Part shown: positions 1 to 7,496 of the stretch, one piece after another | How positions within the stretch are numbered: position 1 is the stretch's first letter | Layout of the letters: every line of letters begins with the position of its first letter | Assembly: GCA_902497215.1 (NCBI GenBank) | Contig: CABVEH010000002.1 | Coordinates: forward strand, 1-20,032 | Origin: an uncultured Eggerthellaceae bacterium | GTDB taxonomy: Bacteria; Actinomycetota; Coriobacteriia; Coriobacteriales; Eggerthellaceae | DNA: 20,032 nucleotides | Direction: 5' to 3' | The notes under the pieces: generated by a model | Told to the model about the DNA's origin: nothing | Seen by the model: only the letters and a program-made list of their open reading frames with translations | The model's database searches: none | Translations under genes and position numbers: made by a program

Positions 1-1
1 G

Positions 2-1000
2 GGACTCACCGGCGTCACCACCGAGACCGGAGCCGGACAGTGGGGAACCGCCCTGGCCGAGGCGGCCGACCACTACGACGTCGACCTGGACGTGTTCATG
101 GTGAAGTGCTCGTACGAGCAGAAGCCGTTCCGCCGCTCGATCATGCGCACGTTCAACGCCACCATCACGCCTTCCCCGTCCGACACCACCGAAATCGGCA
201 AGAAGATGCTCGCCGAGCACCCCGACTCCACGGGCTCGCTGGGAACCGCCATCTCGGAAGCGGTGGAACGCGCGATGAACGTCCCCCAGAACAAGGGCCG
301 CTACCAGCTTGGAAGCGTGCTCAACCAGGTGGTGCTGCACCAGTCGATCATCGGGCTTGAAAGCTACGCCGCGTTCGAGGAATTGGGCGAGTACCCCGAC
401 ATCGTCATCGGGTGCGCCGGCGGCGGGTCGAACCTGGGCGGCCTGATCGCGCCATTCATGCGCGAGAAGCTGAAGGGCAACAAGCCCGACACGCGCTTCA
501 TCGCCGTGGAGCCCGCAAGCTGCCCCAGCCTCACGCGCGGCAGGTACGCCTACGACTACGCCGACACCGGCCAAACCTGCCCGCTGGTGAAGATGTACAC
601 GCTGGGCAACGGCTTCCTCCCCTCGCCCGACCACGCCGGCGGCCTTCGCTACCACGGAATGAGCCCCATCGTGTCGAAGCTGAAGCACGACGGATACATG
701 GAGGCCGTCGCGGTGAAGCAGACCGACGTGTTCGAGGCGGCCGAAGAGTTCGCACGCCTGGAGACCATCCTCCCGGCCCCCGAAAGCGCGCACGCCATCC
801 TTGCGGCCATGAACGAGGCGAAGAAGTGCGCCGAGACCGGCGAGGCGAAGACCATCCTGTTCGGGCTCACCGGCACGGGATACTTCGACATGTTCGCCTA
901 CGACGCGCACCGCAACGGCGAGATGGTCGACCACGTGCCCTCCGACGAGGAACTGGAGCAGGGCTTCGCCACCATCCCCAGCATCCCCGGCATTCAGTAA
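2..1000 (+). CDS. TrpB2-type tryptophan synthase beta chain (TrpB-like PLP enzyme), 5' truncated by window edge
   Basis: The frame is open from base 2 to the TAA at 998-1000, giving 332 residues of a protein usually about 430-450 long, so the N-terminus and the PLP-binding lysine lie outside the window. The visible part begins just before ETGAGQWG, a signature of the TrpB2 branch, and carries the glycine-rich phosphate-binding loop GCAGGGSNLGG near residue 138 of the fragment. TrpB enzymes condense indole with L-serine to make tryptophan, in the cytoplasm. TrpB2 proteins often stand alone without a TrpA partner, and no trpA is visible here. The serine-rich C-terminal GTGYFDM motif is present, so the 3' end appears intact. 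It ends in a strong terminator shared with the convergent kinase gene. The family call is firm; the true in vivo substrate is less so. Confidence 0.93.
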   Translation, partial: GLTGVTTETGAGQWGTALAEAADHYDVDLDVFMVKCSYEQKPFRRSIMRTFNATITPSPSDTTEIGKKMLAEHPDSTGSLGTAISEAVERAMNVPQNKGRYQLGSVLNQVVLHQSIIGLESYAAFEELGEYPDIVIGCAGGGSNLGGLIAPFMREKLKGNKPDTRFIAVEPASCPSLTRGRYAYDYADTGQTCPLVKMYTLGNGFLPSPDHAGGLRYHGMSPIVSKLKHDGYMEAVAVKQTDVFEAAEEFARLETILPAPESAHAILAAMNEAKKCAETGEAKTILFGLTGTGYFDMFAYDAHRNGEMVDHVPSDEELEQGFATIPSIPGIQ

Positions 1001-1011
1001 GAGCACGCAAG

Positions 1012-1042
1012 GCGCGCCATTGGATATGCTCCGATGGCGCGC
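1012..1042. repeat. Inverted repeat after trpB2 stop
   Basis: GCGCGCCAT (1012-1020) and ATGGCGCGC (1034-1042) are perfect inverted arms around a 13-nt loop, starting 11 nt after the trpB2 stop. There is no T-tract. It may assist the stronger terminator immediately downstream or protect the 3' end of the mRNA. Confidence 0.6.
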
Positions 1043-1049
1043 TATAGAG

Positions 1050-1077
1050 AAAGGCGACCGCACAAGCGGTCGCCTTT
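1050..1077. terminator. Bidirectional intrinsic terminator between convergent trpB2 and histidine kinase
   Basis: A perfect 12-bp stem AAAGGCGACCGC / GCGGTCGCCTTT closes a 4-nt ACAA loop. The stem ends in A/T pairs on both sides, so it gives a GC-rich hairpin followed by a short U run in either direction. It sits between two convergent genes, the usual place for a shared terminator. Confidence 0.82.
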
Positions 1078-1114
1078 CGTCTGCGCAACGACGGAGTCGG
1101 GCCGCTTCTCCGCG

Positions 1115-2770
1115 CTAAACCACCGAGTCCATGGCGGCGTTCAGCACGTCGATGTTGATGGGCTTGGGGATGTGCTCGTTCATGCCGCAACTGAAGGAGC
1201 GCTTCCTGTCCTCGGGGAACGCGTCGGACGTCACAGCGATGATGGGGATGTTCGCAAGCCTGTCGTCCTTCAGCCGGCGGATGCGCGACGTCGCGTCGTA
1301 GCCGTTCAGCACGGGCATCTGGATGTCCATGAGCACCACGTCGAAGTCGCCCGGCGAGCTGGACGCGATGGCCTCCACCGCCTCCTTGCCGTTCACCACC
1401 GAGCTGACCTGGTGGCCGCAGTCCTCCAGCAGGCAGGTGATGATCTCGCGGTTCAGCGCGTTGTCTTCCGCCACCAGCACCTTGTAGCGGCCCCCATGCC
1501 TCTTCGGGGAACGATCGCCGACGTCGCACTTAGACGCCAGCTTCAGCGTGAGCACCACCTTTATTGTGGTGCCCTCCCCTTCCTTGCTGGACACTTCTAT
1601 GCTGCCGGACAGCATGTCGACGATGTACTTGACTATGGTCAGCCCCAGGCCGGTCCCGATGACCCCGGTGTCCGTCGTGTTCCCGCTGCGCTCGAACGGC
1701 TCGAACATGTGCTCGATGAAGTCTGGCGACATGCCGATGCCCGAGTCGGACAGCAGGATCTTGACCTTGGCATGGCCAGTCGAGGCGTCGTCCACCTCTT
1801 CGACGAGCAGCCTTATCACGTCGCCCTCCGACGTGTACTTGAAGGCGTTGTCCATCAGCTGGGTGACGATCTGGTTGATGCAGTGGACGTCCGCGATTAT
1901 CGGGGAATCGTCAGGGGTGTGGGCCTCTACGGCGAGGTCCTTGCCTTCTTCCACGGCGCGCTGCACGAACGCGGCCTTTATGTTCGAGACGATCTCGGGC
2001 AGGCTGCACTCCTCTTCGACCAGCTGCGAGCTTCCGGATTCCAGACGGCTGACCTCGAGCGTTTCGGCGACGACCTCAAGAAGCTGGTCGCTGGCCTCGA
2101 CTATGTGCTGCGAGTACTCCCTTACCAGGTCGGCCTTCTTCGCGTGGCCGAAAATCATGTGCGAGTATCCGGCAATGGCGTTGAGCAGCGTGCGGATGTT
2201 GTGGCTCATGTTGTTGAGGAACGTCGTCTTGGCGACGTTCGCGACGTTAGCCTGCTGTAGCGCCTTGCGCAGCATGTCCTTGTGCTCGCGCTCGCGCTTG
2301 AAGGCCTCGGCGAGGTCCTTGTTCATGCATTCGAGCTGCTCCATGCGCTCGCGAAGCCGCTCGGTCGCGTCGTTGATGAACACGTAGAAGAAGTCGCCCG
2401 ACTCGGTGGACACGTAATGGCCGTAGTCCTGTATCCAGCGCACCGACCCGTCGAGCGTGTTGATGCGGTACTCGACGTAGTCCATCTTGTGCTTGTCGTT
2501 GCGTATCTGGCGCGCGATGGATTCCTCTATGGAACCCAGATCGTCGGGGTGCACCATCCCCGGGAAGGTGAACCCGGTGAGACTTTTGAACTGGTCGAGC
2601 GTTTCGCATCCGAAGATGCGCAGGCACGCGTCGTTGGCGTATATCAGGCTCTCGTCGCCGTCGGCGTGGTAGATGAAGAACCCTCCAGGCATCTCGTCGA
2701 GAAGGCCCATCACGTTCACCTGCATCGAGTCGAATATCGAAAGCTCGTCGCTTATGTCCTTGCTGTCCAT
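1115..2770 (-). CDS. Hybrid sensor histidine kinase: PAS - HisKA - HATPase - receiver
   Basis: The 551-aa protein has no membrane segment, so it is probably a cytoplasmic sensor. From the chosen start: a PAS domain (about residues 20-135, with a PAC-like segment), a charged coiled-coil linker (about 136-180), an HisKA helix with His190 in SHNIRTLLNAI, an ATPase domain with N-box DNAFKYT and G-boxes DSGIGM and GTGLGL, and a receiver domain with phospho-acceptor Asp482 in LMDIQMP and the conserved Lys in PKP. The residue after the histidine is Asn, not the usual Asp/Glu, and the usual Pro in RTP is Leu. ATG at 2770 is preferred because AGGCG lies 7 nt upstream; an in-frame ATG at 2812 has no visible ribosome site. 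No output domain or partner regulator is adjacent, so the target is unknown. Confidence 0.93.
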   Translation of the reverse strand: MDSKDISDELSIFDSMQVNVMGLLDEMPGGFFIYHADGDESLIYANDACLRIFGCETLDQFKSLTGFTFPGMVHPDDLGSIEESIARQIRNDKHKMDYVEYRINTLDGSVRWIQDYGHYVSTESGDFFYVFINDATERLRERMEQLECMNKDLAEAFKREREHKDMLRKALQQANVANVAKTTFLNNMSHNIRTLLNAIAGYSHMIFGHAKKADLVREYSQHIVEASDQLLEVVAETLEVSRLESGSSQLVEEECSLPEIVSNIKAAFVQRAVEEGKDLAVEAHTPDDSPIIADVHCINQIVTQLMDNAFKYTSEGDVIRLLVEEVDDASTGHAKVKILLSDSGIGMSPDFIEHMFEPFERSGNTTDTGVIGTGLGLTIVKYIVDMLSGSIEVSSKEGEGTTIKVVLTLKLASKCDVGDRSPKRHGGRYKVLVAEDNALNREIITCLLEDCGHQVSSVVNGKEAVEAIASSSPGDFDVVLMDIQMPVLNGYDATSRIRRLKDDRLANIPIIAVTSDAFPEDRKRSFSCGMNEHIPKPINIDVLNAAMDSVV

Positions 2771-2810
2771 ACGCCCACGCCTAACGTCCGCCCGATCCGC
2801 TGCACGCTTC

Positions 2811-2832
2811 ATGCTTCATAAAATAAAAGCAT
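2811..2832. repeat. AT-rich inverted repeat upstream of the kinase
   Basis: ATGCTT (2811-2816) and AAGCAT (2827-2832) are inverted arms over an AT-rich centre in the kinase promoter region. On the minus strand the area holds several TATA-like hexamers, but none has a convincing -35 partner, so the promoter is not assigned. Confidence 0.3.
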
Positions 2833-2951
2833 AAGCATTGTATACCCTTAGTGGCCTGGCCGCGTGTGGAGGTTGGTCAACAAGAAGGGGGGCAGAATAC
2901 GATACCTGCGCTTCTTCGCTCGTATGAAGTGATGAGCTTGAGGCCTAACCT

Positions 2952-3896
2952 TTAAGCCGGACGCCTCCCCTTGGCGAACGAGCCCATCTCGGAAAGCACG
3001 ATTGCGCCCAGAATGAGCACCACCCCGAAAGACACCAGGGGCGTGATGGCCTCTCCAAACATCAAGAGTCCAGCTAGAACGGCGAACGGAAGCTCCGATG
3101 AGGTCAGAATCGCCACGAGACCCCCAGGGAGCTTCGAAGACGAAGCCGCAAGGCAGATGCATGGGACGACGGAGGATATGAGCCCCATAACTATGCCGCC
3201 CGGAATTATCGCGACCACGTCGCACTCGCCAAGATAGAACCCAGGGCATAACACGGAAGCCAAGACGACACCCCCGGCCATCATGAAGAAGGAGCGTGTC
3301 ACCGGATGATGCTCTACCGCAACCTTTCCGTTGAGGAAGATGAACAAGCTGTAGCTTATGGCGCAGCAGGCGGCCACCAGCAGCCCGACCGGGTTCATAA
3401 GAAGACCACCGTTGTCGATCACTTCACCCGCCATCCCGCTGGCGAACAAGGTCCCGAACACGATGAGCACCGAGGAAAGCACGAGCCACTTCGTCGGCCG
3501 TTTGCGATCCACGATGGCCGCAATCACCACGACGATCCACACGTACTGGAACTGTATCGCCACAGCGGTTCCCACAGTAAGCATGCTTATCGCCGTGTAG
3601 TAGCAGTAGCCTGACAGGATCAGCAGGCATCCAACCCCCATGAGCTGCAAAATTTCCTTTGCCTTCATGTGCGGCCGAAACTTCGCAAGCACCAGGATTC
3701 CCAGCATGATGACCGCAGACCATGTTTGGGCCACCACTATCTGGCTGACCGTGAACCCTTGCTGCGCAACAAGGCGGCTTACTGCGCCTGCGACACCATA
3801 CGAAGCGCCGGCGACGAAGGCGAGCAGCATGGCGATAATGCGGCCTGGCCTGGCTTGTGTTTTCTCGGCTTTCGAAATGCTCGCTGATGCAGTCAT
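2952..3896 (-). CDS. EamA/DMT-superfamily transporter, ten predicted membrane helices
   Basis: The 314-aa protein has about ten hydrophobic segments in two repeated five-helix halves, the architecture of EamA (RhaT-like) drug/metabolite transporters; length is typical. The second half carries the characteristic ending LGAIVLSEMG. It probably exports or imports a small metabolite across the cytoplasmic membrane; nothing in the sequence names the substrate. The start is supported by AAGGGG 8 nt upstream of the ATG. It is the last of three same-strand genes (nitrilase, four-helix protein, this one), with a hairpin in the 78-nt gap before it, so co-transcription is possible but not certain. Confidence 0.9.
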   Translation of the reverse strand: MTASASISKAEKTQARPGRIIAMLLAFVAGASYGVAGAVSRLVAQQGFTVSQIVVAQTWSAVIMLGILVLAKFRPHMKAKEILQLMGVGCLLILSGYCYYTAISMLTVGTAVAIQFQYVWIVVVIAAIVDRKRPTKWLVLSSVLIVFGTLFASGMAGEVIDNGGLLMNPVGLLVAACCAISYSLFIFLNGKVAVEHHPVTRSFFMMAGGVVLASVLCPGFYLGECDVVAIIPGGIVMGLISSVVPCICLAASSSKLPGGLVAILTSSELPFAVLAGLLMFGEAITPLVSFGVVLILGAIVLSEMGSFAKGRRPA

Positions 3897-3922
3897 TCTC
3901 TATTCCCCTTGTCCTTGTACAT

Positions 3923-3952
3923 GATGATGCCCGCATCGAAGCGGGCATCATC
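3923..3952. repeat. Strong intergenic hairpin between four-helix membrane gene and EamA gene
   Basis: GATGATGCCCGC (3923-3934) and GCGGGCATCATC (3941-3952) form a perfect 12-bp stem with a 6-nt loop, 22 nt past the stop of the upstream minus-strand gene. No T-tract follows on either strand. It could be a weak or factor-dependent terminator, or an mRNA-processing hairpin that sets different levels of the flanking genes. Confidence 0.6.
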
Positions 3953-3974
3953 TATCTAGGGAGTGGATGTGTTG

Positions 3975-4523
3975 CTAAACGCCGGGCTCCACAGGCATCT
4001 CGGCGTTCACGTCGCCCTCGGGCGCAGGAAGGTTGTTCGGGTCGAAGCCGCTGATTGCGGCCGCCATCTTCATCGCTATGGGAAGCATGATGAGTTCGAC
4101 GACGTAGCCGCTCACGAGCAGGAAGGGGAAGACCATCCACCATGCAGCGACGGTTCCGTCCCATCCAACCTGCTGGATGTTGTTGATCCAGGTGCAGATG
4201 AAGCTGATGCAGCCTATCATGACGACGGCGAGGATGAGCACGCTGATGAAATGGCGTCCCACGCGGTTCTTCACGTGCATGGCATCGGCAAGCTTCTGTC
4301 CCCACGCAAGCGCTGGAACGTGGTCGCCAACGAACTCGCCCACGCAGAAGCTCGTGACGAACGAGACGAAGAATCCTATGGGCGTCAATATCGGAAGCGC
4401 CTCGTTGCCGGGGATGTTCTGGACCGTCCACAGAACGTATATGGAAAGGATGGCGCACATGACGATGTTCATGACGCCGTTGACGATGCGACCGTAGCCG
4501 CCAGGACCTTTGAATGGATTCAT
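3975..4523 (-). CDS. Four-helix membrane protein of unknown function (DUF2798-like), paralogue of the gene at 14918-15424
   Basis: The 182-aa protein starts with MNPFKGPGGYGR, then has four hydrophobic segments and a Pro/Glu-rich C-terminal tail. The motif WGQKLADAMHVK lies between helix pairs, and a matching ending KMAAAISGFDPNN precedes the tail. The halves resemble each other (helix - Asn/Ile turn - helix - P.A.K.A), suggesting an internal duplication, and the pattern recalls DUF2798 two-helix units; that family match is from memory. The ATG at 4523 has AAGGAG 8 nt upstream, while the in-frame GTG at 4532 sits almost on the ribosome site, so the shorter form is preferred. It lies between a nitrilase and an EamA exporter. 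A clear relative is encoded in the transhydroxylase operon in this window. Confidence 0.85.
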   Translation of the reverse strand: MNPFKGPGGYGRIVNGVMNIVMCAILSIYVLWTVQNIPGNEALPILTPIGFFVSFVTSFCVGEFVGDHVPALAWGQKLADAMHVKNRVGRHFISVLILAVVMIGCISFICTWINNIQQVGWDGTVAAWWMVFPFLLVSGYVVELIMLPIAMKMAAAISGFDPNNLPAPEGDVNAEMPVEPGV

Positions 4524-4550
4524 GGAGAACACTCCTTCTTTAAAATGTCT

Positions 4551-4617
4551 CCAGGGTCTTTGACCCCGGGATCATGCTGTCGGCATGTTCGTTACCAGGC
4601 GATGTCATGCCGGCAGC
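4551..4617. repeat. Two hairpins in the nitrilase - membrane protein gap
   Basis: CCAGGGTC/GACCCCGG (4551-4558 and 4562-4569, one non-Watson-Crick position) forms a tight hairpin. GCTGTCGGCATG (4576-4587) and CATGCCGGCAGC (4606-4617) form 12-bp arms with one mismatch around an 18-nt loop. Both lie in the 139-nt gap downstream of the nitrilase stop. No U-tract is visible, so partial termination or transcript processing is more likely than a full stop. Confidence 0.5.
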
Positions 4618-4662
4618 CCCATCGGATATCGAAAGCTGGAAAGCCTTCTGACTTGCTGCACG

Positions 4663-5571
4663 CTACGCAGTCGGCTCGAACTGCCCAACGTCTCCAGAGA
4701 TCGGATTGCGCTTGTTCGTCTTGACCAGGTCACCGTAAGTGGCGGGCTTGCGGTCCTTCAGCAGGTCCGAACCTGCCATGGAGGCCAGGCGCGCCTTGAA
4801 TATCTCACCATGGACGTCCACGTCGGCAATGGCCATGCCTTCCTCGAACCCGGTGGTGGCGCAGATTTGCATCGGGTTCGGCCCGATGATGCGGCTATGG
4901 CCCATCTCGTACTGCCCGCTCACGCAAGAGTCGATGAAGAAGCACATGTTTTCGAGGGCCCGGGCGAAGCTGAACACGTTGCCGGCCTTGAAATCGTTGT
5001 CGTCCTCGCTGGGCTCGATGGAAGGCCATGCGGTCGGGCACAGCAGGATTTCCGCGCCTTTGAGAGCGAGGCTGCGCGCGACCTCGGGATATGCCTTGTC
5101 GAAGCAGATCATGAGGCCGACCTTGCCGAAGCGGGTCTCGAACACCGGATAGTCGCCGTCGCCCGGATACATCATGATCCGTTCGGTCAAAGGAAGATGC
5201 ACCTTGCGGTACTTTCCCACGAATCCCTCGGGGCCGACCAGGACAAGCGAGTTGTAGATGATGTCGAAATCGTCGGGGTCCTGCTCGGTCATGCCCCAGG
5301 CAATGTAGATGTCCTTCTCCTTGGCAAGGTTGAGGAAATGCTGCGTGGAGGGGCCGTCGGGCACGATTTCAGCGACTTCGTGCTGGTAGAAGGCGTCGTT
5401 CGGGTTGAAGATGAACATGGGGTTCTCCGGAAGGCCTCCCAGCGCCAACTCGGGGAACAGGATGAAGTCGGCTCCCTGGGCTGCCGCTTCGTTCACGAAG
5501 CGGGTCATCTTCGCCTTGTTCGCCTCCTTGTCACGAACGAGGTCCATTGCGACGCTTGCAAGAACGGCCAT
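4663..5571 (-). CDS. Nitrilase-superfamily carbon-nitrogen hydrolase
   Basis: The 302-aa protein has the full Glu-Lys-Cys triad of the nitrilase superfamily: Glu41 in LFPELAL, Lys123 in YRKVHLP and Cys156 in MICFDKAYPE. Length and motif order fit a cytoplasmic amidase, N-carbamoyl hydrolase or omega-amidase type enzyme that cleaves a non-peptide C-N bond by a cysteine thioester; the exact substrate cannot be read. Start: AGGAGG lies 7 nt before the ATG. It is divergent from a TetR gene and its promoter region contains the repeated TGAG..CTCA palindrome, so it is probably the main target of that repressor. A four-helix membrane protein and an EamA transporter follow on the same strand, which suggests a small import/export-and-hydrolysis unit. 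Confidence 0.93.
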   Translation of the reverse strand: MAVLASVAMDLVRDKEANKAKMTRFVNEAAAQGADFILFPELALGGLPENPMFIFNPNDAFYQHEVAEIVPDGPSTQHFLNLAKEKDIYIAWGMTEQDPDDFDIIYNSLVLVGPEGFVGKYRKVHLPLTERIMMYPGDGDYPVFETRFGKVGLMICFDKAYPEVARSLALKGAEILLCPTAWPSIEPSEDDNDFKAGNVFSFARALENMCFFIDSCVSGQYEMGHSRIIGPNPMQICATTGFEEGMAIADVDVHGEIFKARLASMAGSDLLKDRKPATYGDLVKTNKRNPISGDVGQFEPTA

Positions 5572-5591
5572 ATGTGGCCTCCTCTCTCTTT

Positions 5592-5599
5592 TGAGCGCA
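5592..5599. promoter_or_regulatory. Half-site of the TetR operator
   Basis: TGAGCGCA matches the first eight bases of the site at 5692-5703 and lies between the nitrilase ribosome site and the full palindrome at 5609. It is a half-site only, so its role is uncertain. Confidence 0.4.
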
Positions 5600-5608
5600 T
5601 TTCTTTTT

Positions 5609-5620
5609 TGAGTGCACTCA
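5609..5620. promoter_or_regulatory. Probable TetR operator: perfect 12-bp palindrome
   Basis: TGAGTGCACTCA is a perfect palindrome, flanked by T-runs. It sits just downstream of the proposed nitrilase -10 box (5635-5640, minus strand), where a bound repressor would block transcription. A near-copy lies 83 bp away, close to a whole number of helical turns. Confidence 0.65.
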
Positions 5621-5634
5621 TATTCGGTAATGCA

Positions 5635-5664
5635 AGAGTATTCTCAATGTGAGGATTTCGTCAA
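5635..5664 (-). promoter_or_regulatory. Candidate nitrilase promoter
   Basis: On the minus strand TTGACG (5659-5664) is followed after 18 nt by TACTCT (5635-5640). The -35 is good and the -10 weak. The proposed start point is about 55 nt before the nitrilase ATG and overlaps the 5609-5620 operator. Confidence 0.4.
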
Positions 5665-5691
5665 GACATTTTTTGAAGTTTTTTCAAATTT

Positions 5692-5703
5692 TGAGCGCAC
5701 TCA
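5692..5703. promoter_or_regulatory. Second TetR operator copy
   Basis: TGAGCGCACTCA keeps both TGAG/CTCA half-sites of the 5609 palindrome with one central change. It is framed by TTTGAAGT (5672-5679) and ACTTCAAA (5703-5710), a wider inverted repeat. It sits between the two divergent promoters. Confidence 0.6.
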
Positions 5704-5744
5704 CTTCAAATATTGCGTCTAGCTTGCTTTTCCTCGCGATTCGA

Positions 5745-5772
5745 TTGAAAAGGATTTTTATTCGGCGATAAT
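5745..5772 (+). promoter_or_regulatory. Candidate tetR promoter
   Basis: TTGAAA (5745-5750) and GATAAT (5767-5772) are spaced by 16 nt, predicting a start near 5779 and a short leader before the regulator's ATG. Confidence 0.5.
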
Positions 5773-5805
5773 TGGGTCGTTGAATTGATTCGATCGGAGT
5801 CGATG

Positions 5806-6495
5806 ATGGTCAAGATGAGCGCCGGCGAGAAGAAGAAGAAGCTGATCCTGGACACCTGCAAGAAGCTCTTCTACCGCAACGGCTACGAAAACACCACCTA
5901 CGAAGACATCTGCAAGGCGGCGGACATCCCGCCCGGAACGATCACCTACCATTTCGGCAGCAAGCGCGAACTTGCTGCAATCATAGACGCCGAATACGAA
6001 CGCGAGAACAAGACGTACATAGAGAAGATGTGCGGCGACCGCTACTCCAAGACCGAGTTGATGGTGATCGAGAACTACCACATGTGGAAACGCATCTACG
6101 AGGACGAGAACATACGCCGGTTCCTCCTTGACCTCTCGGCCGACAAGCTCCCGAACGCATCCTCCATCGACGCCATCCGCTATTTCTACCAATGCGTGAT
6201 GGATGACCAGGGGATCGACATCGATGAAAAGGAGCTCGCTTTGATCGTCTCGACCCAGGTCGGAATGTCGGACGGCGTCTTGAACGCCATGGAGCATTCG
6301 GATTTCGATTACACGTACGAAGAGTCCGCCGAATTCGGGATCAGGTTCTTCATGCGCCAGCTCGGGATGGACGACGAGACCATAAAGAAACTCATCAAGC
6401 GCGGCAAGGAAATCTTCGACACACTGCCTATCGACAACCGCTATTACGTGGATTTCGCCTACGACGACAAGTACGTTCCGAAGCTCGACGCATAG
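5806..6495 (+). CDS. TetR-family transcriptional regulator
   Basis: The 229-aa protein has an N-terminal TetR helix-turn-helix at about residues 10-60 (FYRNGYENTTYEDICKAADI then GTITYHFGSKRELAAII), followed by an all-helical ligand-binding part with no recognised effector family. It probably represses the divergent nitrilase operon and itself through the TGAG..CTCA palindromes between them. Two ATG codons are adjacent (5803 and 5806); GGAG lies 6 nt before the second, so that one is chosen. A TTG at 5785 is possible but has no ribosome site. The C-terminal third is rich in Asp and Lys. No terminator with a T-run was found downstream. Confidence 0.9.
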   Translation: MVKMSAGEKKKKLILDTCKKLFYRNGYENTTYEDICKAADIPPGTITYHFGSKRELAAIIDAEYERENKTYIEKMCGDRYSKTELMVIENYHMWKRIYEDENIRRFLLDLSADKLPNASSIDAIRYFYQCVMDDQGIDIDEKELALIVSTQVGMSDGVLNAMEHSDFDYTYEESAEFGIRFFMRQLGMDDETIKKLIKRGKEIFDTLPIDNRYYVDFAYDDKYVPKLDA

Positions 6496-6513
6496 CCTGA
6501 AGGATTGTTCGCT

Positions 6514-6564
6514 TCACGAGCCAAATCGTTGGCGCTCACTGTGAGGAATGAATAACGATCATTC
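6514..6564. repeat. Bulged hairpin and short palindrome between tetR and DUF3800 gene
   Basis: TCAC-GAGC-CAA / TTG-GCTC-GTGA can fold into a bulged stem at 6514-6544. GAATGA (6546-6551) and TCATTC (6559-6564) form a second inverted repeat just upstream of the DUF3800 -35 box. The first may end tetR transcription; the second could be an operator. Both are weak. Confidence 0.3.
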
Positions 6565-6572
6565 GGTCAAGG

Positions 6573-6600
6573 TTGATTTGTTAATTGTATCTTGTATACT
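6573..6600 (+). promoter_or_regulatory. Promoter of the DUF3800 gene
   Basis: TTGATT (6573-6578) and TATACT (6595-6600) are separated by 16 nt; the -10 matches the consensus at five of six bases. The expected start is near 6607, which leaves a leader of about 78 nt before the ATG. Confidence 0.6.
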
Positions 6601-6606
6601 GAAGCA

Positions 6607-6684
6607 AGTTTCTGGGCTGGCCTTAAGGCCGTGGTCCACCCTAGGGCGGGGAAGTTATCCCCGCCATCTTTGTATTCAGGGGGC
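6607..6684 (+). ncRNA. Candidate structured leader RNA of the DUF3800 gene
   Basis: The leader is GC-rich and can form two stems. One is GGG-C-TGG / CCA-CCC (6614-6640, with a bulged C), capped by GGCC-TTAA-GGCC. The other is GGCGGGG / CCCCGCC (6645-6651 and 6659-6665). CCCT (about 6639-6642) could also pair with the AGGG of the ribosome site at about 6678, which would hide it. Conserved RNA motifs upstream of DUF3800 genes (the DUF3800-I to -XI set) are known from comparative genomics, but whether this leader belongs to one of them cannot be decided here. Confidence 0.4.
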
Positions 6685-7368
6685 ATGTTGTCGACACTAA
6701 GCGTCTTCATCGACGAAAGCGGAGATTTCGGAAAATACGAACGTCATTGCCCCTTTTATATCATGGCCATGGTTTTCCACGACCAATCACGCTCTATCGC
6801 TCGTGAAGTCAATGAGCTGAGAAGGCATGTGCGGGAAGCGGGATTTCGGGATGACCATGCTGTTCATACCGCTCCGTTGATTCGCCGAGAGGAAGAATAC
6901 CGAGAGATGGATTGGGCTTCCCGCAGGAAGCTCTTCCGCAACATCTTCGACTTTGTGCGATTCTGCGATATCAGCTACAGAAGCTTCGTCTTCAAGAGAA
7001 GGGAGTGCTCCGAGCCGGATGACCTTATAGCAATTATGTCTCGGGAAATCAGCGCTTTCGTTAGAGGCAATCTCGCTTGGTTCCAGAGCTACGACCGGAT
7101 AGTCGTCTACTACGACAATGGACAGAAAGAAATTTCCAGGCTCATAAACATCATTCTAAACACCATGCTGAGCGCTGAGGTTAAGGAAGCGCATCCAGCA
7201 GACTACTGTCTTCTGCAAGCAGCTGATCTCGTCTGCACTTTAGAACTCGCTCGCACGAAAGCGGCTGAAAAGAATTACGCTCTGAGCAACTCTGAACTAG
7301 CTTTTTTCTCTAGCGAACGCCTATTGAGGCGAAACTACCTCAAGCCGCTCGCAAAAAAGAGACTCTAG
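6685..7368 (+). CDS. DUF3800 domain protein
   Basis: The 227-aa protein begins almost directly with the hallmark FIDESGDFG (residues 8-16 of the chosen start). It has YYDNGQKE near the middle and QAADLVC towards the C-terminus, the three acidic motifs of DUF3800. The acidic spacing is thought to reflect an RNase H-like fold, so a nuclease role is possible, but no function is established for the family; members often occur in accessory regions. The open frame extends to 6592, but that would overlap the promoter; the ATG at 6685, with a G-rich stretch before it, places the family motif at the usual N-terminal position. By eye its base composition is less GC-rich than its neighbours, which suggests acquisition. 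It stands alone, with its own promoter and structured leader. Confidence 0.88.
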   Translation: MLSTLSVFIDESGDFGKYERHCPFYIMAMVFHDQSRSIAREVNELRRHVREAGFRDDHAVHTAPLIRREEEYREMDWASRRKLFRNIFDFVRFCDISYRSFVFKRRECSEPDDLIAIMSREISAFVRGNLAWFQSYDRIVVYYDNGQKEISRLINIILNTMLSAEVKEAHPADYCLLQAADLVCTLELARTKAAEKNYALSNSELAFFSSERLLRRNYLKPLAKKRL

Positions 7369-7496
7369 GCAACTGCTACGCGCTTCAATTTCGTCATACG
7401 TTTTCTCCCAGCATCTCCTGCAGACCGCTCTCGCCAGCGAATGCCGCATCCGACAACGCATGCATGACGTCGATGCCCTATGGCAGGTCACGGACG

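Noticed and set aside
1034..2260. Long open frame of 408 codons on the plus strand opposite the hybrid kinase
   Set aside because: It is antisense to a protein with full kinase motifs; its translation is low-complexity and His/Val/Arg-rich with no domain. It arises from GC-rich codon structure.
3923..3952. Calling the 12-bp hairpin a certain intrinsic terminator
   Set aside because: No T-tract follows on either strand, so it is listed only as an inverted repeat.
7394..7477. Short minus-strand coding-like remnant downstream of the LuxR-type gene (about 27 codons ending in TGA)
   Set aside because: The translation (MHALSDAAFAGESGLQEMLG) looks protein-like, but it is too short, has no ribosome site and matches no family I recognise.
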